A DNA stretch of 43,889 nucleotides from Acinetobacter junii CIP 64.5. Its GTDB lineage: Bacteria; Pseudomonadota; Gammaproteobacteria; Pseudomonadales; Moraxellaceae. Position 1 is the first letter of the stretch; every line of letters begins with the position of its first letter. Positions 1 to 8,379 of this stretch are shown one piece after another. The stretch is taken from contig NZ_KB849655.1 of NCBI RefSeq assembly GCF_000368765.1, forward strand, positions 872,322 through 916,210, given 5' to 3'. The notes under the pieces were generated by a model that had not been told where the DNA came from, ran no database searches, and saw only the letters and a list, made by a program, of their open reading frames with translations. The position numbers and the translations under genes were made by a program.

Positions 1-571
1 CAATTTCTAAATGGCGTATGCCGCCATGAACCTCCAGACTGCGACTGGAGAACAACACCTCAATTTCTAAATGGCGTATGCCGCCATGAACGATATATAT
101 AGACTTATGTTGTTTTTGGTTGTTTTCTAAATGGCGTATGCCGCCATGAACAGTTATTAGGGTCGTCAGGTGTATCTGGATCATTTCTAAATGGCGTATG
201 CCGCCATGAACCGAGTCCCCGAAGCTGTGCGCAGGGGTCGCAATTTCTAAATGGCGTATGCCGCCATGAACAATTGGCTTAGAGTCTCTTAGCGATTCAT
301 TATTTTCTAAATGGCGTATGCCGCCATGAACGCGGCTCAGGCTATGTAAGCGGTTCTTTTAATTTTCTAAATGGCGTATGCCGCCATGAACCCAATTACG
401 ACAATACAATTCTTCAATCTACATTTCTAAATGGCGTATGCCGCCATGAACTTGCTACATACAACGCAGATGGTTTCCCACTTTTTCTAAATGGCGTATG
501 CCGCCATGAACATTTTGGCAAAAAGTATCTGATTGGTTTGACTTTTCTAAATGGCGTATGCCGCCATGAAC
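1..571 (-). CRISPR. Type I-F CRISPR array, leader-proximal part (10 repeats, 9 full spacers; runs off the left edge)
   Basis: A 28-bp repeat begins at 4, 64, 124, 184, 244, 304, 364, 424, 484 and 544, with an exact 60-bp period, so every visible spacer is 32 bp. Read on the minus strand, the repeat starts GTTCATGGCG and ends TTTAGAAA. It contains the hairpin ATGGCG-GCATA-CGCCAT, the kind of stem-loop that Cas6f cuts. All ten copies are identical by eye. The cas genes and leader lie to the right, so the newest spacer should be 512-543. Bases 1-3 are the end of another spacer and no degenerate end repeat is seen, so the array continues outside the window. Spacer targets cannot be identified here. 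Confidence 0.98.
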
Positions 572-702
572 TATAAAATTATAGTAAAAATATAAGTTAC
601 AACAAGTATTTATGATGGTTTTTAGCAATTTACCCAACCAAAAAATGACTTGGTGTAACTTATTGATTTTATTGAGCTGTTAAAGAGTAAAAAAATATTG
701 GG
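572..702 (-). promoter_or_regulatory. CRISPR leader with candidate array promoter
   Basis: This AT-rich stretch lies between cas6f and the first repeat. On the minus strand a perfect -10 hexamer TATAAT ends a few bases before the first repeat, with a weak -35 TTGTTG 16 bp upstream. This would start pre-crRNA at the first repeat. The leader also holds an IHF-consensus match (656-668) and a perfect 10-bp inverted repeat (592-601 and 654-663). No terminator is visible after cas6f, so read-through from the cas operon into the array is also possible. The leader role follows from position and composition; the promoter is inferred. Confidence 0.8.
656..668 (-). promoter_or_regulatory. Candidate IHF-binding site in the CRISPR leader
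   Basis: The minus strand reads AATCAATAAGTTA, a full match to the IHF consensus WATCAANNNNTTR. It lies about 85 bp from the first repeat. IHF bends leader DNA for Cas1-Cas2 integration in type I-E and I-F systems, so the site fits that role. Binding here is inferred from the sequence only. Confidence 0.6.
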
Positions 703-1314
703 TCAAAATTCTGGAACTGTTGCCATTCGACTTAGTCCATACGTTCCAAACTCTCCATCTTTTGCCTCATCAACAAGAGATTTACCAATATATAAACGAT
801 ATGGTCGATCTATATTTTGTTCTCGTTTAGCACTCAGACTTTTTAAACTCACATAAGGCTCAATGATAGGTTGTTCAATATATTGTTTAAAATGTTGCTT
901 AGCTTCATCCAAAGAAATTTTTCGACGTTGCGCTTGATGAACTATACGTTCCTCAATCCCCATCTTTGGATTGACTCGATAATAGTGTGCATGACCAGTA
1001 ACTTTAGCTTGAGGTACTTCTCTCGGTTGAATGATATGAACATAATCAATGAATCGTTCTAGCCATTTACCTAAATTAAGCTGTTGTAGCTGATTTTCCG
1101 AACTGGCAAACACACGAATTTTTGTACCCAAAAAACCAATTTTCTTTTGCTCATTAATACGATATTGAGGAAAAGATACACCGAAGAGTATTCTACCCTG
1201 CTCATTACTGTGTTCGGCAAAAGCAATATGAAGCTGGGTATAAACTTTTGACCAAATAAAATAGGGGGAAATTTCATCTTGATCAATCAAGGTGATTTCT
1301 TGATACCAATCCAT
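703..1314 (-). CDS. cas6f: CRISPR pre-crRNA endonuclease Cas6f (Csy4)
   Basis: Cas6f cuts the repeat hairpin of the array transcript and stays bound to the 3' stem-loop of each crRNA in the Csy complex. The product is 203 aa. With the ATG at 1314 as start, the catalytic histidine of the motif QLHIAF is residue 29, matching the numbering of P. aeruginosa Csy4. The C-terminus FGTYGLSRMATVPEF matches the conserved YGLS..VP.F tail. A GTG one codon earlier (1317) is possible, but AAGGAG is six bases from the ATG and only three from the GTG, so the ATG is preferred. The gene starts three bases after the csy3 stop and is last in the operon, next to the leader. Confidence 0.95.
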   Translation of the reverse strand: MDWYQEITLIDQDEISPYFIWSKVYTQLHIAFAEHSNEQGRILFGVSFPQYRINEQKKIGFLGTKIRVFASSENQLQQLNLGKWLERFIDYVHIIQPREVPQAKVTGHAHYYRVNPKMGIEERIVHQAQRRKISLDEAKQHFKQYIEQPIIEPYVSLKSLSAKREQNIDRPYRLYIGKSLVDEAKDGEFGTYGLSRMATVPEF

Positions 1315-1317
1315 CAC

Positions 1318-2331
1318 TTACTCCTTGCCACTTTGACCAAATACTCCACCACGCACTAACACAGCCATTACATAATGTTCTTGTTCAGCATTCTCTAAAG
1401 AATCACCTAAAGCATATTTATCAAATAAGCTGAAAAAATCTTTTTTATCTTTAGGGGTACGATAAGCCTTCCCTAGATTAGTTACTGCACCATATGGTTC
1501 AATCGCAATTGCTGTTTTCTTATCATCAAATTCAGGATACCAAGTATCAATTGTACGTAGTGCATTACCAATTTTTTGAGAGTGCATTGCTGCAACATCA
1601 TTTACATGATAAAGAATTTTACTTTTATCACCTTTGCCTTTATCCAAAACTAACTCTTCACTTGGATAAACTTCTTGCGCTTTTCCTACTAATGCATAAG
1701 CTTCAATTTTAATTAATAAATAGGGTGTTTCGCCTTTTAAAGCTTGTGCAATTTGATTAGCCAAGTTATGTACTTTTTCATCAATTTTATCAAAGTTATG
1801 TAATGGATATTCCAAAGCATTAAAACTGACTGCAGGTTGATCATTAACTGTAACTACAACCTCAATTTTTTCAGCGCCTACTCGGTTACGCCATAAGAAA
1901 CGCGCATTCGCTATATTTAAAGCATAACGCTTTGCTAATTCTGTAAAACCATATTGTTGAATATAGTTTTTAGCTACTGACTGATAAGATTGTAGAAACA
2001 TTTCATTATTACAAGCTGATGGATTTTCAACACCACCTAGTACTTTCAAAGTGAATCCAACCTTTAAAGTATCTTGATGCTCACCCAACGCACAGGCATC
2101 TACAGTTTGTAAGTTCGCTTTTTCAACTTCTGCATTCAATTTTAATGGATCACTTGCAACGGCTGGTTTTAGTCGATTGGAAATTGTTCCCCGTACTGAT
2201 TTTTGAATAAGTTTCAAAGCTGTTTGTTCTTCACGATTTCCCCAAGTTGTTCCATAAAAATAACCATCAGATGGAACAAGTTTCTTTTCAAATGCGAGTA
2301 CACTTGCAACTACTTTTTCATTCTTAGCCAT
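1318..2331 (-). CDS. csy3: Type I-F Cascade backbone protein Cas7f (Csy3)
   Basis: Cas7f forms the six-subunit backbone that holds the crRNA spacer in the I-F surveillance complex. The product is 337 aa from the ATG at 2331 (MAKNEKVVASVLAFEKKL), a normal length for the family. The open frame extends 17 codons upstream into the end of csy2. The inner start is chosen because AAGGA lies just before it and family proteins begin with this AFEKKLVPSDG-type segment. It follows csy2 by 26 bp and is directly followed by cas6f. No frameshift or internal stop is seen. Confidence 0.95.
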   Translation of the reverse strand: MAKNEKVVASVLAFEKKLVPSDGYFYGTTWGNREEQTALKLIQKSVRGTISNRLKPAVASDPLKLNAEVEKANLQTVDACALGEHQDTLKVGFTLKVLGGVENPSACNNEMFLQSYQSVAKNYIQQYGFTELAKRYALNIANARFLWRNRVGAEKIEVVVTVNDQPAVSFNALEYPLHNFDKIDEKVHNLANQIAQALKGETPYLLIKIEAYALVGKAQEVYPSEELVLDKGKGDKSKILYHVNDVAAMHSQKIGNALRTIDTWYPEFDDKKTAIAIEPYGAVTNLGKAYRTPKDKKDFFSLFDKYALGDSLENAEQEHYVMAVLVRGGVFGQSGKE

Positions 2332-2357
2332 GATTTTTTCCTTTTTCAGTTTTTCAT

Positions 2358-3242
2358 TTAAATTGTTGAAACATTTTGACAAAGATATAAATTATTTTCC
2401 AAATCAACATGATACTGCCATAAAAGTTGATCAATATGTTCTATACGATACGGCATCACAAACTCCCCCAAAGTAAGAACACTTTCAGCAAAACGATGAG
2501 GCGTATTGGCATCGCGTTGATTTTTTGCTCGTCCTAGTTCTGAGATTCCTTGAAAACCGACAGCAATCGGTATAAGCCAACCTTCAGCTTTACGCTTGGA
2601 TGTCCATGTCACTTTGTCATACTCATCTATGGTTGAACTATGGGTGACCTTCAAATAATCTAAAACTGAATCTAATGCATCTTTACCCTGATTCATACTT
2701 TCAATAATAAGATCACGGCGCTCAATAAGCACATGTCCAAGCATGAGTTTATTTAAGATAGGTCTTAATTCTTTGTCCTGACTTTCATCTTCATCAAAAT
2801 CAATAACTTGACACTTTTTAACTGCTAGAACATCCCCACTGGCAAATTTCATACTACCGACCAAATCAGTAACCATTTCCAAAAGCTGCTCTCTTTTTTT
2901 GATGCTTAGATTTTCGATCTCGATTAAAAGAGAAACTTCCAAATGACATCGTGCTTCTTCGATAAAAGCTGGCCTGCTTCCATCTTTATCTAGCGGGTTC
3001 GCAGTGCCTATAATTGAATGAACAAAATCCCCTTGCCCTTTATAAGTTTGTAAATTAAATTCATGGCAGCTCACTGCCACTTTAGTTAAAGCCACATCTA
3101 AAGCTTTAGCTTGCAATTTACGTTGCAAGGCATGAACTGCACCGAGCCAAGCGGTCATTGCAGGAAATCCAATGGTATATGGACTACTCATCGCATTTGC
3201 ATTATGGAGTTTTAAATGAGGAATCAATAGAAAATAACGCAT
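2358..3242 (-). CDS. csy2: Type I-F Cascade subunit Cas5f (Csy2)
   Basis: Cas5f pairs with Cas8f to cap the 5' handle of the crRNA at the tail of the Csy complex. The 294-aa product starts MRYFLLIPHLKLHNANAM and continues with SSPYTIGFPAMTAWLGAVHA, the typical Csy2 N-terminus, so the first ATG is kept. Its ATG shares one base with the csy1 stop (TAATG), which suggests translational coupling. The last bases overlap the unused upstream extension of csy3. Confidence 0.95.
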   Translation of the reverse strand: MRYFLLIPHLKLHNANAMSSPYTIGFPAMTAWLGAVHALQRKLQAKALDVALTKVAVSCHEFNLQTYKGQGDFVHSIIGTANPLDKDGSRPAFIEEARCHLEVSLLIEIENLSIKKREQLLEMVTDLVGSMKFASGDVLAVKKCQVIDFDEDESQDKELRPILNKLMLGHVLIERRDLIIESMNQGKDALDSVLDYLKVTHSSTIDEYDKVTWTSKRKAEGWLIPIAVGFQGISELGRAKNQRDANTPHRFAESVLTLGEFVMPYRIEHIDQLLWQYHVDLENNLYLCQNVSTI

Positions 3243-4483
3243 TAAAAAAACTCCTTATCTTCATCCAATGCTTCAAATACAATAGCTTTTAACTCAATGA
3301 TTTCTGGACTGCCAAATAACTTAGAACCATAGAAATCTTCAAAGCTATCTAAAATCCATTTAGCAGTTCTTCTAGCAATTTCGTCTCGCCATTCGTTTTC
3401 AGTTTGTCTTACATCTAAATATGCATCATCAAGCCATATTTTTTGTTTTAAAACTAAAGATTGATAGTGTTCCTTTTTAGACCATCCCTTTTCATTTTTA
3501 CGTACACAGAAAGCAATAAATAAAATATCTTCAACCATTTTACGCAAAATCTTTTTAATTTTTTTACGTGTATGCTGATTATTAATCTCCGTGACATATT
3601 TTTGTAAGCTTTCAAATTCACTACTAAATTTTTTCCAATATAGACACTGTTGAAAAAAGTCCTGATTAGGTAATTTAATATTACGGTTTTCAAATACAGG
3701 TGGGCAACTCGATAATAAATACGCCCGCCCCGCATTTTGGCTATTCAAAACACTGACATTTTGTGGTTGAGTTCCACCATAAGCAGTTACAGTTAAATCA
3801 AAAATATCTGAATATCCAACTTCATGATGCTCATTTTTCTTACGTGACTCTTTAGCCTGTTTGGTCTCTTCAGAAAAACGCATAACATCTATTGCCTGTT
3901 TTAATCGAGTGATTAAACCTGAGGGTGTTAGTATAGAAAGTAAATGATAATTTACTTCACTAACGGGGAAGTAAACTTGTTTTACTAAGTGATCGGTTCT
4001 AATAGAGTTATCTGTTGCTTTTATTTTCAAAAACTCCGCACTTAAAGTTTCAAAGTTTAGTTTAGCATCAGCAATTAGATTCTTAAGCCCTTGATCATTC
4101 TCTTCAAAACCATCTAATACAGTTAATTCTTCATTTAGTGGCAAGGATAAAAACTTAAATACATCCATTGCGGCAGCATTGCCAAATACATCTAATGAAT
4201 AGTTCACGTTCCCACTTCGTAAATAACCATCATTACGTTGCTCTACATTGGCAATAACGCTTGAAGTTTTAGCACTTGGATGACTAAATTTACTTGGATG
4301 ACTCACCATGGAAAGCTGAGTAACCCTTTTCGCTGCATCAGGAAGCCACTCATTCAAACTAAATTTATCTTTTGCTTGCTGCTGTAATTCAGCTATTACA
4401 CTTTCATTTTCAGCTTTCTTTATACGATCTTTTAACCAAAGCTCTTTACGCTCATTTAAAAATGCATGAATGCTTTCAGCCAT
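3242..4483 (-). CDS. csy1: Type I-F Cascade large subunit Cas8f (Csy1)
   Basis: Cas8f recognises the PAM and helps recruit Cas2/3 to the bound target. The product is 413 aa, close to other Csy1 proteins. Identification rests on position between cas3 and csy2, on length, and on Csy1-like stretches such as GGTQPQNVSVLNSQNAGRAY (near residue 235) and LLSSCPPVF. The start has a strong site, GGAGGGGGAAT before ATG, 14 bp after the cas3 stop. It is coupled to csy2 by a one-base stop/start overlap. Confidence 0.94.
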   Translation of the reverse strand: MAESIHAFLNERKELWLKDRIKKAENESVIAELQQQAKDKFSLNEWLPDAAKRVTQLSMVSHPSKFSHPSAKTSSVIANVEQRNDGYLRSGNVNYSLDVFGNAAAMDVFKFLSLPLNEELTVLDGFEENDQGLKNLIADAKLNFETLSAEFLKIKATDNSIRTDHLVKQVYFPVSEVNYHLLSILTPSGLITRLKQAIDVMRFSEETKQAKESRKKNEHHEVGYSDIFDLTVTAYGGTQPQNVSVLNSQNAGRAYLLSSCPPVFENRNIKLPNQDFFQQCLYWKKFSSEFESLQKYVTEINNQHTRKKIKKILRKMVEDILFIAFCVRKNEKGWSKKEHYQSLVLKQKIWLDDAYLDVRQTENEWRDEIARRTAKWILDSFEDFYGSKLFGSPEIIELKAIVFEALDEDKEFF

Positions 4484-4497
4484 ATTCCCCCTCCATT

Positions 4498-7400
4498 TTA
4501 TTCTTTATCTAACACTACAAGTCCAAAATGCTCTGAATAGATAAGATTTTTATTCTCATCATATTCCGGCAACATAATTTCCCCATACCGTTTTGATAAT
4601 GATTCTATCTTTTCCTCAATATCCTCATTTTTACCTGAATTATCAAGAGCTAAACGACATAAAATGTCGTAATAATTTCGATTTAACCATAATCTTTTAT
4701 TCTCCAACTCATTTAATTGAATGTGATAAATATTATAAAAACCATTACGATTAATATATTTCCCAAAATCATCTTTTATAGAAAACTCAAGTTTTTTATT
4801 TTTTAATACAGCAAAAAGCTGAATATTAGGTGAACTCTGCCTAAAAGGTGTAAATCGTTGAGGTAAAGCTGTTAAAAACCATTTTTGAGTTAACCAAGCA
4901 TTGAGAGGTTTTGCTCCAACTTTATTGTATGATGTGAGAGCATCTCCCATCACAGCATGCTCAAGATCAGCTAATTTTTTTACCGCTTGTAAAGGCTGAT
5001 TTGCCTTAATTCGTGGAATCGCATTAATATTAAAATCAGATGCTGTAATTTCGAGAAGCTCAGTTAGATTTTTCGTCTGTAATTTGAATTTATCATTATT
5101 AACTTCAAAACCTGGTTTCTCAAACGCAACCTTAGCTTTGCGAAGCCCTCTTAAATTATATTGCAGCAAAGCAATATTCGGTTTTTGAATATCATGTTCT
5201 AATTTTCGATGACGTAACACTCGCCCTGCTAATTGAATGATAGAACGATACGAAGACGGTTCTACAATGGCCCAATCAAAATCATGATCTCGGCCAACTT
5301 CCTCTACAGGTGTAGCAACCAAAATAAAAATAACATGTTCATCATCAGTTGAATCTAAATGCTGGCGAATGACTTCATTTGAAAATGAGGCAGGCTGCTC
5401 TTCTCGTTTTTCTTTACGTTTTAGAACTTGATCTAAATGTCGCTCTTGTTCACTACGTAGTAAGAGAACTTGACGACTATGATATGCCATGACACGTGGT
5501 GTTATGCTTTTAGACCACTCAGCGTTCAATAAATACTGCGTGAGTGCTACACATGGTGGAATATTCGCTACCCGTACTACTCCGAATGAAACTTTTTTAC
5601 CAGTTTGAATATCTATAGTGTGATGATCTAAATGCAACTGTTCAACATTCTGCTTAATCCGTTCAAAATATTGGGACTGCAAACTTTGATCTAAACGATG
5701 AACCTCTTTTTCTGCGACAAGATCAGCACAATCTACAATATATGCTTTATGTTTGACGTTTTGCTTATTTAACGCATCTGCTCGAAGTTCAATAAATGAA
5801 TGATGTAAATGTTTAAATTGCTGGGTCGCTTCCATTGCTTGGCTTGAATCAATGGTTTGAATTTTAGTTTTAAACTCATCGACCCACATCGCAACAGCAT
5901 CTGTATTTTTAAGTTTCTTAAAAGCACAGTAAAGCGACCAACCTTGCTGATAAGCATTAAAAAAACCTTCAGCTAATGCAGGCGGAATCGTTGCCGATGA
6001 AATCATCACTTTACGCCCCAACATTCCAGCTAAATGAATGAGTCGAGCAATTGCAATTAAGTCCTGACCATTAAAATCATCAACTTCATCAATGACCAAA
6101 TCAGATGAAGAAAGTCTCAAGCTCGGTAAAATATATTTACCACCACGCTTGGTTTCAGTGGCCGCCATCATATGATCAATGGTGCAAGTCAAAACAGGTT
6201 TATATAAAAAAGCTTTATTTCGTTGTTCTTGATGCTTTGGAAACAAGGCATTCATAAAGTCGGCTTGCGGCATAGCATCATAATCGAGTTCATTTTCTAA
6301 TAGTTCTTCCAACGACTCAGAACCAATTTCCTCAATATTGATTTCATCTTTTTGATCATTCTTTGTATTTTTATGATGCAGCTCTTGAACAGCTTTTGAA
6401 CCTATTAAAACAGCAAGCTCATCATTACCTAATCCTATATCATGCCGATATGAATCTCCTGTTTGTAAGGTTAATGTTCTTAGTCCTAAAGCCAAGATAT
6501 ACCGTAATGATCCTCCATCCTTTGATAAAGCTTGCATAATTTTTGCGTTGGCAATGGTTTTACCCTTACCTGTACTCGCCATATTGACAATAAACCAACC
6601 TTGTTTCCTAGCAGTTTCATTTTTCTGAATAAATTGCTGTATTCCTTTGACAGCCTGATCTTGCCATTCAAAACCTTGGGGACTTTTCTTTTTTAATTTT
6701 TGAATATCATATGCTGACTCCATGTCATCCGCTAAACGGCTCAAAGACTGTGCGACACGCATGGCATTGTCACTGACACGTACCAAATGCTCATCTAAAT
6801 ACTGCTTCGCTTGTTTTGTTAAAGGGTCAGTATTTGCAACGAGTGTTAAATTTGTTTTCCACGTTTTATCTGCCTGACATGATGAATAATAGTGATCACC
6901 CAACATGAGACATAACCTTGCATGATGTAAAATCACTCGCCAACTACCATCAATAAAAATTTGTTCTGATACCTGAGATTCTTGCAGTAAACGTGATGAC
7001 CATTTTTTAATTAGCTTTGTCCATTCAACTGATTGAGTCAACAAACCTTGTTCAAATTCAAAACATAATTTCAAGCGTTGTTGATATTCTTTCTCTTCAA
7101 ACTTATTTTGATAACCCCAATCTGCTTCAATCAACTCAAAGAGTTCAGCAATATTATTTGCGGGTTCAGCCGCATAAGCTTTTAAAGCTTTATCATCTTT
7201 TAAATTCGGTAAACGATGATGCGAAACAATAAGCCAAGCAACTAACTGCGCTAAAGGTGGAAGTTGATCAAGAACTTTTGATTGATCGGAGTTTTTTAAG
7301 ATGGTTTGTTTAAGTAAATCCTCATCCCAACTTTGATTGATCAATAGATTTAACCATGCTTCATCTGACTTAGTATTACCCGATGATTGCACCAAAGCAT

Positions 7401-7875
7401 TTAACAACATGCAAGAAATCCATTCATGCCGTAATGGATCACCTTTAAATTGATTATTTTTACTGAGGAGTTTTTGCTGAAACAAAACGGTTGCTTTGCC
7501 CCAATCATGCAGTAAAGCAGAAACAGCAACCAAGGCTTTGATTATAGGTAAATAATGCCAATCATTTTCCCATTTATTTTGAACTAAACTTTTTCTTTTA
7601 GTATTAACAGGAACAATCCCCTGCTCATTAAACTTATTACGATTTCCCACAATCCATAAAAGTTCACTTCTACGCCGACCACGAATCCAATGACAACTCA
7701 CCGCAGTATTCTTAGTAACTGTTTTTCTAAGCAGCTTTTTTACTGCTAACAAACCATCTTCAGTGATCACCGTTTGCCAAGTGTTATCACCTATACGATC
7801 TGCAAACGCATCTAACACACGACGAGTTCGAGGGATGGCTTTCTTTTCGCATTGGGAGATAAAAGTGACAATCAT
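4498..7875 (-). CDS. cas3: Type I-F Cas2-Cas3 fusion (adaptation subunit plus nuclease-helicase)
   Basis: This 1125-aa protein joins an N-terminal Cas2 domain (about 1-95) to an HD nuclease and a DExD/H helicase. It degrades DNA marked by the Csy complex and, with Cas1, forms the spacer-integration complex. Visible motifs are HD at 123-124 (LLHDWGKAT), H150, HH at 219-220, Walker A ASTGKGKT at 432-439, DEVD at 595-598, SAT at 626-628, and a motif VI-like QLAGRVLRHR. All key residues looked for are present. The start has AAGGA nine bases upstream. Unlike the usual cas1-cas3 layout, a DUF2188 gene and a 138-bp gap with a stem-loop separate it from cas1. Confidence 0.96.
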   Translation of the reverse strand: MIVTFISQCEKKAIPRTRRVLDAFADRIGDNTWQTVITEDGLLAVKKLLRKTVTKNTAVSCHWIRGRRRSELLWIVGNRNKFNEQGIVPVNTKRKSLVQNKWENDWHYLPIIKALVAVSALLHDWGKATVLFQQKLLSKNNQFKGDPLRHEWISCMLLNALVQSSGNTKSDEAWLNLLINQSWDEDLLKQTILKNSDQSKVLDQLPPLAQLVAWLIVSHHRLPNLKDDKALKAYAAEPANNIAELFELIEADWGYQNKFEEKEYQQRLKLCFEFEQGLLTQSVEWTKLIKKWSSRLLQESQVSEQIFIDGSWRVILHHARLCLMLGDHYYSSCQADKTWKTNLTLVANTDPLTKQAKQYLDEHLVRVSDNAMRVAQSLSRLADDMESAYDIQKLKKKSPQGFEWQDQAVKGIQQFIQKNETARKQGWFIVNMASTGKGKTIANAKIMQALSKDGGSLRYILALGLRTLTLQTGDSYRHDIGLGNDELAVLIGSKAVQELHHKNTKNDQKDEINIEEIGSESLEELLENELDYDAMPQADFMNALFPKHQEQRNKAFLYKPVLTCTIDHMMAATETKRGGKYILPSLRLSSSDLVIDEVDDFNGQDLIAIARLIHLAGMLGRKVMISSATIPPALAEGFFNAYQQGWSLYCAFKKLKNTDAVAMWVDEFKTKIQTIDSSQAMEATQQFKHLHHSFIELRADALNKQNVKHKAYIVDCADLVAEKEVHRLDQSLQSQYFERIKQNVEQLHLDHHTIDIQTGKKVSFGVVRVANIPPCVALTQYLLNAEWSKSITPRVMAYHSRQVLLLRSEQERHLDQVLKRKEKREEQPASFSNEVIRQHLDSTDDEHVIFILVATPVEEVGRDHDFDWAIVEPSSYRSIIQLAGRVLRHRKLEHDIQKPNIALLQYNLRGLRKAKVAFEKPGFEVNNDKFKLQTKNLTELLEITASDFNINAIPRIKANQPLQAVKKLADLEHAVMGDALTSYNKVGAKPLNAWLTQKWFLTALPQRFTPFRQSSPNIQLFAVLKNKKLEFSIKDDFGKYINRNGFYNIYHIQLNELENKRLWLNRNYYDILCRLALDNSGKNEDIEEKIESLSKRYGEIMLPEYDENKNLIYSEHFGLVVLDKE

Positions 7876-7901
7876 GTTTCGTCCTTAAAATTTTATTAAA
7901 A

Positions 7902-7960
7902 GAGTTGAAACATCCTCAAATATTTCAACTCACAATTATCTTAAGTTGCCTGTGCGGCAA
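7902..7960 (-). promoter_or_regulatory. cas3 upstream region: stem-loop, -10-like hexamer and dyad
   Basis: On the minus strand a perfect 9-bp stem, GAGTTGAAA and TTTCAACTC with a 12-base loop (7902-7931), is followed by TTTTAAT, so it can act as a weak intrinsic terminator for read-through from DUF2188. Just upstream lie a -10-like GATAAT (7935-7940) and a compact dyad TTGCC-N5-GGCAA (7946-7960) near the -35 position. No good -35 is visible. A start from this hexamer would fall inside the first stem arm, so internal transcripts would not form the full hairpin. Function is inferred. Confidence 0.5.
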
Positions 7961-8013
7961 AAAATCAAACAGTAATACCTTATATTTCTAAGCAGCCTAT
8001 ATAGCTTATATAA

Positions 8014-8241
8014 TTACCCTTTTGGTGGGTAAGGATCATTACCATGACTATCTTTACCAGAGATACGCCCATCTTTGTTGTGAACAACTAATTCCGTATC
8101 TTGATTTTTACTGATTACTCTAGCGCGTTGAACTGCTTCGTGCTTAGTATCAAAGTGTCCAGAAGAACGCTGCCCTCCACTTTGTTTAATATCCCAACCA
8201 CCTTTGGTATTTGGAACAACATGAGTTGATTTATTTGACAT
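8014..8241 (-). CDS. DUF2188 family small protein inserted in the cas operon
   Basis: The product is 75 aa, basic and hydrophilic. It starts MSNKSTHVVPNTKGGWDIK, carries ELVVHNKDGRI in the second half, and ends with GNDPYPPKG. These three blocks are the hallmark of DUF2188, a family of small proteins without a firm known function. The ribosome-binding site is TTAGGAG before ATG. It sits between cas1 (138 bp away) and cas2/3 (138 bp away), where type I-F operons normally have nothing, and it has its own promoter-like sequence at 8332-8360. A role in CRISPR is possible but not shown; it could equally be a passenger gene. Confidence 0.85.
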   Translation of the reverse strand: MSNKSTHVVPNTKGGWDIKQSGGQRSSGHFDTKHEAVQRARVISKNQDTELVVHNKDGRISGKDSHGNDPYPPKG

Positions 8242-8310
8242 ATTTTTCTCCTAATGTCATATGGTGAAATCACAGACGAAGATTTGGAAAATAACCATCT
8301 CCGTTTGCTG

Positions 8311-8360
8311 TAGAACTTTTGTTCTATACACACAATAAATCAGATAAAAAATAAATTCAA
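8311..8360 (-). promoter_or_regulatory. Candidate promoter and operator of the DUF2188 gene
   Basis: On the minus strand, TTGAAT (8355-8360) and TATTGT (8332-8337) are 17 bp apart and lie just after the cas1 stop. A perfect dyad TAGAAC-N4-GTTCTA (8311-8326) overlaps the expected start site, where a repressor could bind. The mRNA leader would be about 85 bases. The prediction rests on sequence only. Confidence 0.45.
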
Positions 8361-8379
8361 CCTATAAAGTATTTCTGTT

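Noticed and set aside
32..50. A short inverted repeat CTCCAG...CTGGAG in one spacer
   Set aside because: A 6-bp arm pair in one spacer is within chance and is not seen in the other spacers.
1..571. Self-targeting spacers against genes in this window
   Set aside because: I saw no match by eye on either strand, but this was not an exhaustive search.
455..637. A minus-strand ORF over the CRISPR array encoding repeated HGGIRHLEK units
   Set aside because: It is a by-product of the 60-bp periodic repeats and spacers, not a gene.
2332..2382. A csy3 start 17 codons further upstream
   Set aside because: It lies inside csy2, lacks a better ribosome-binding site and adds residues not typical of the family.
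7902..7931. TTGAAA and TTTCAA arms before cas3, as in the SOS (UmuDAb-type) operator of Acinetobacter
   Set aside because: As I recall that operator, its arms are closer together than the 12 bases here, so I treat this as a stem-loop instead. A binding assay would decide.
8254..8313. A 19-codon plus-strand ORF in the cas1-DUF2188 gap
   Set aside because: It is short, antisense to the DUF2188 mRNA leader, and has no ribosome-binding site.
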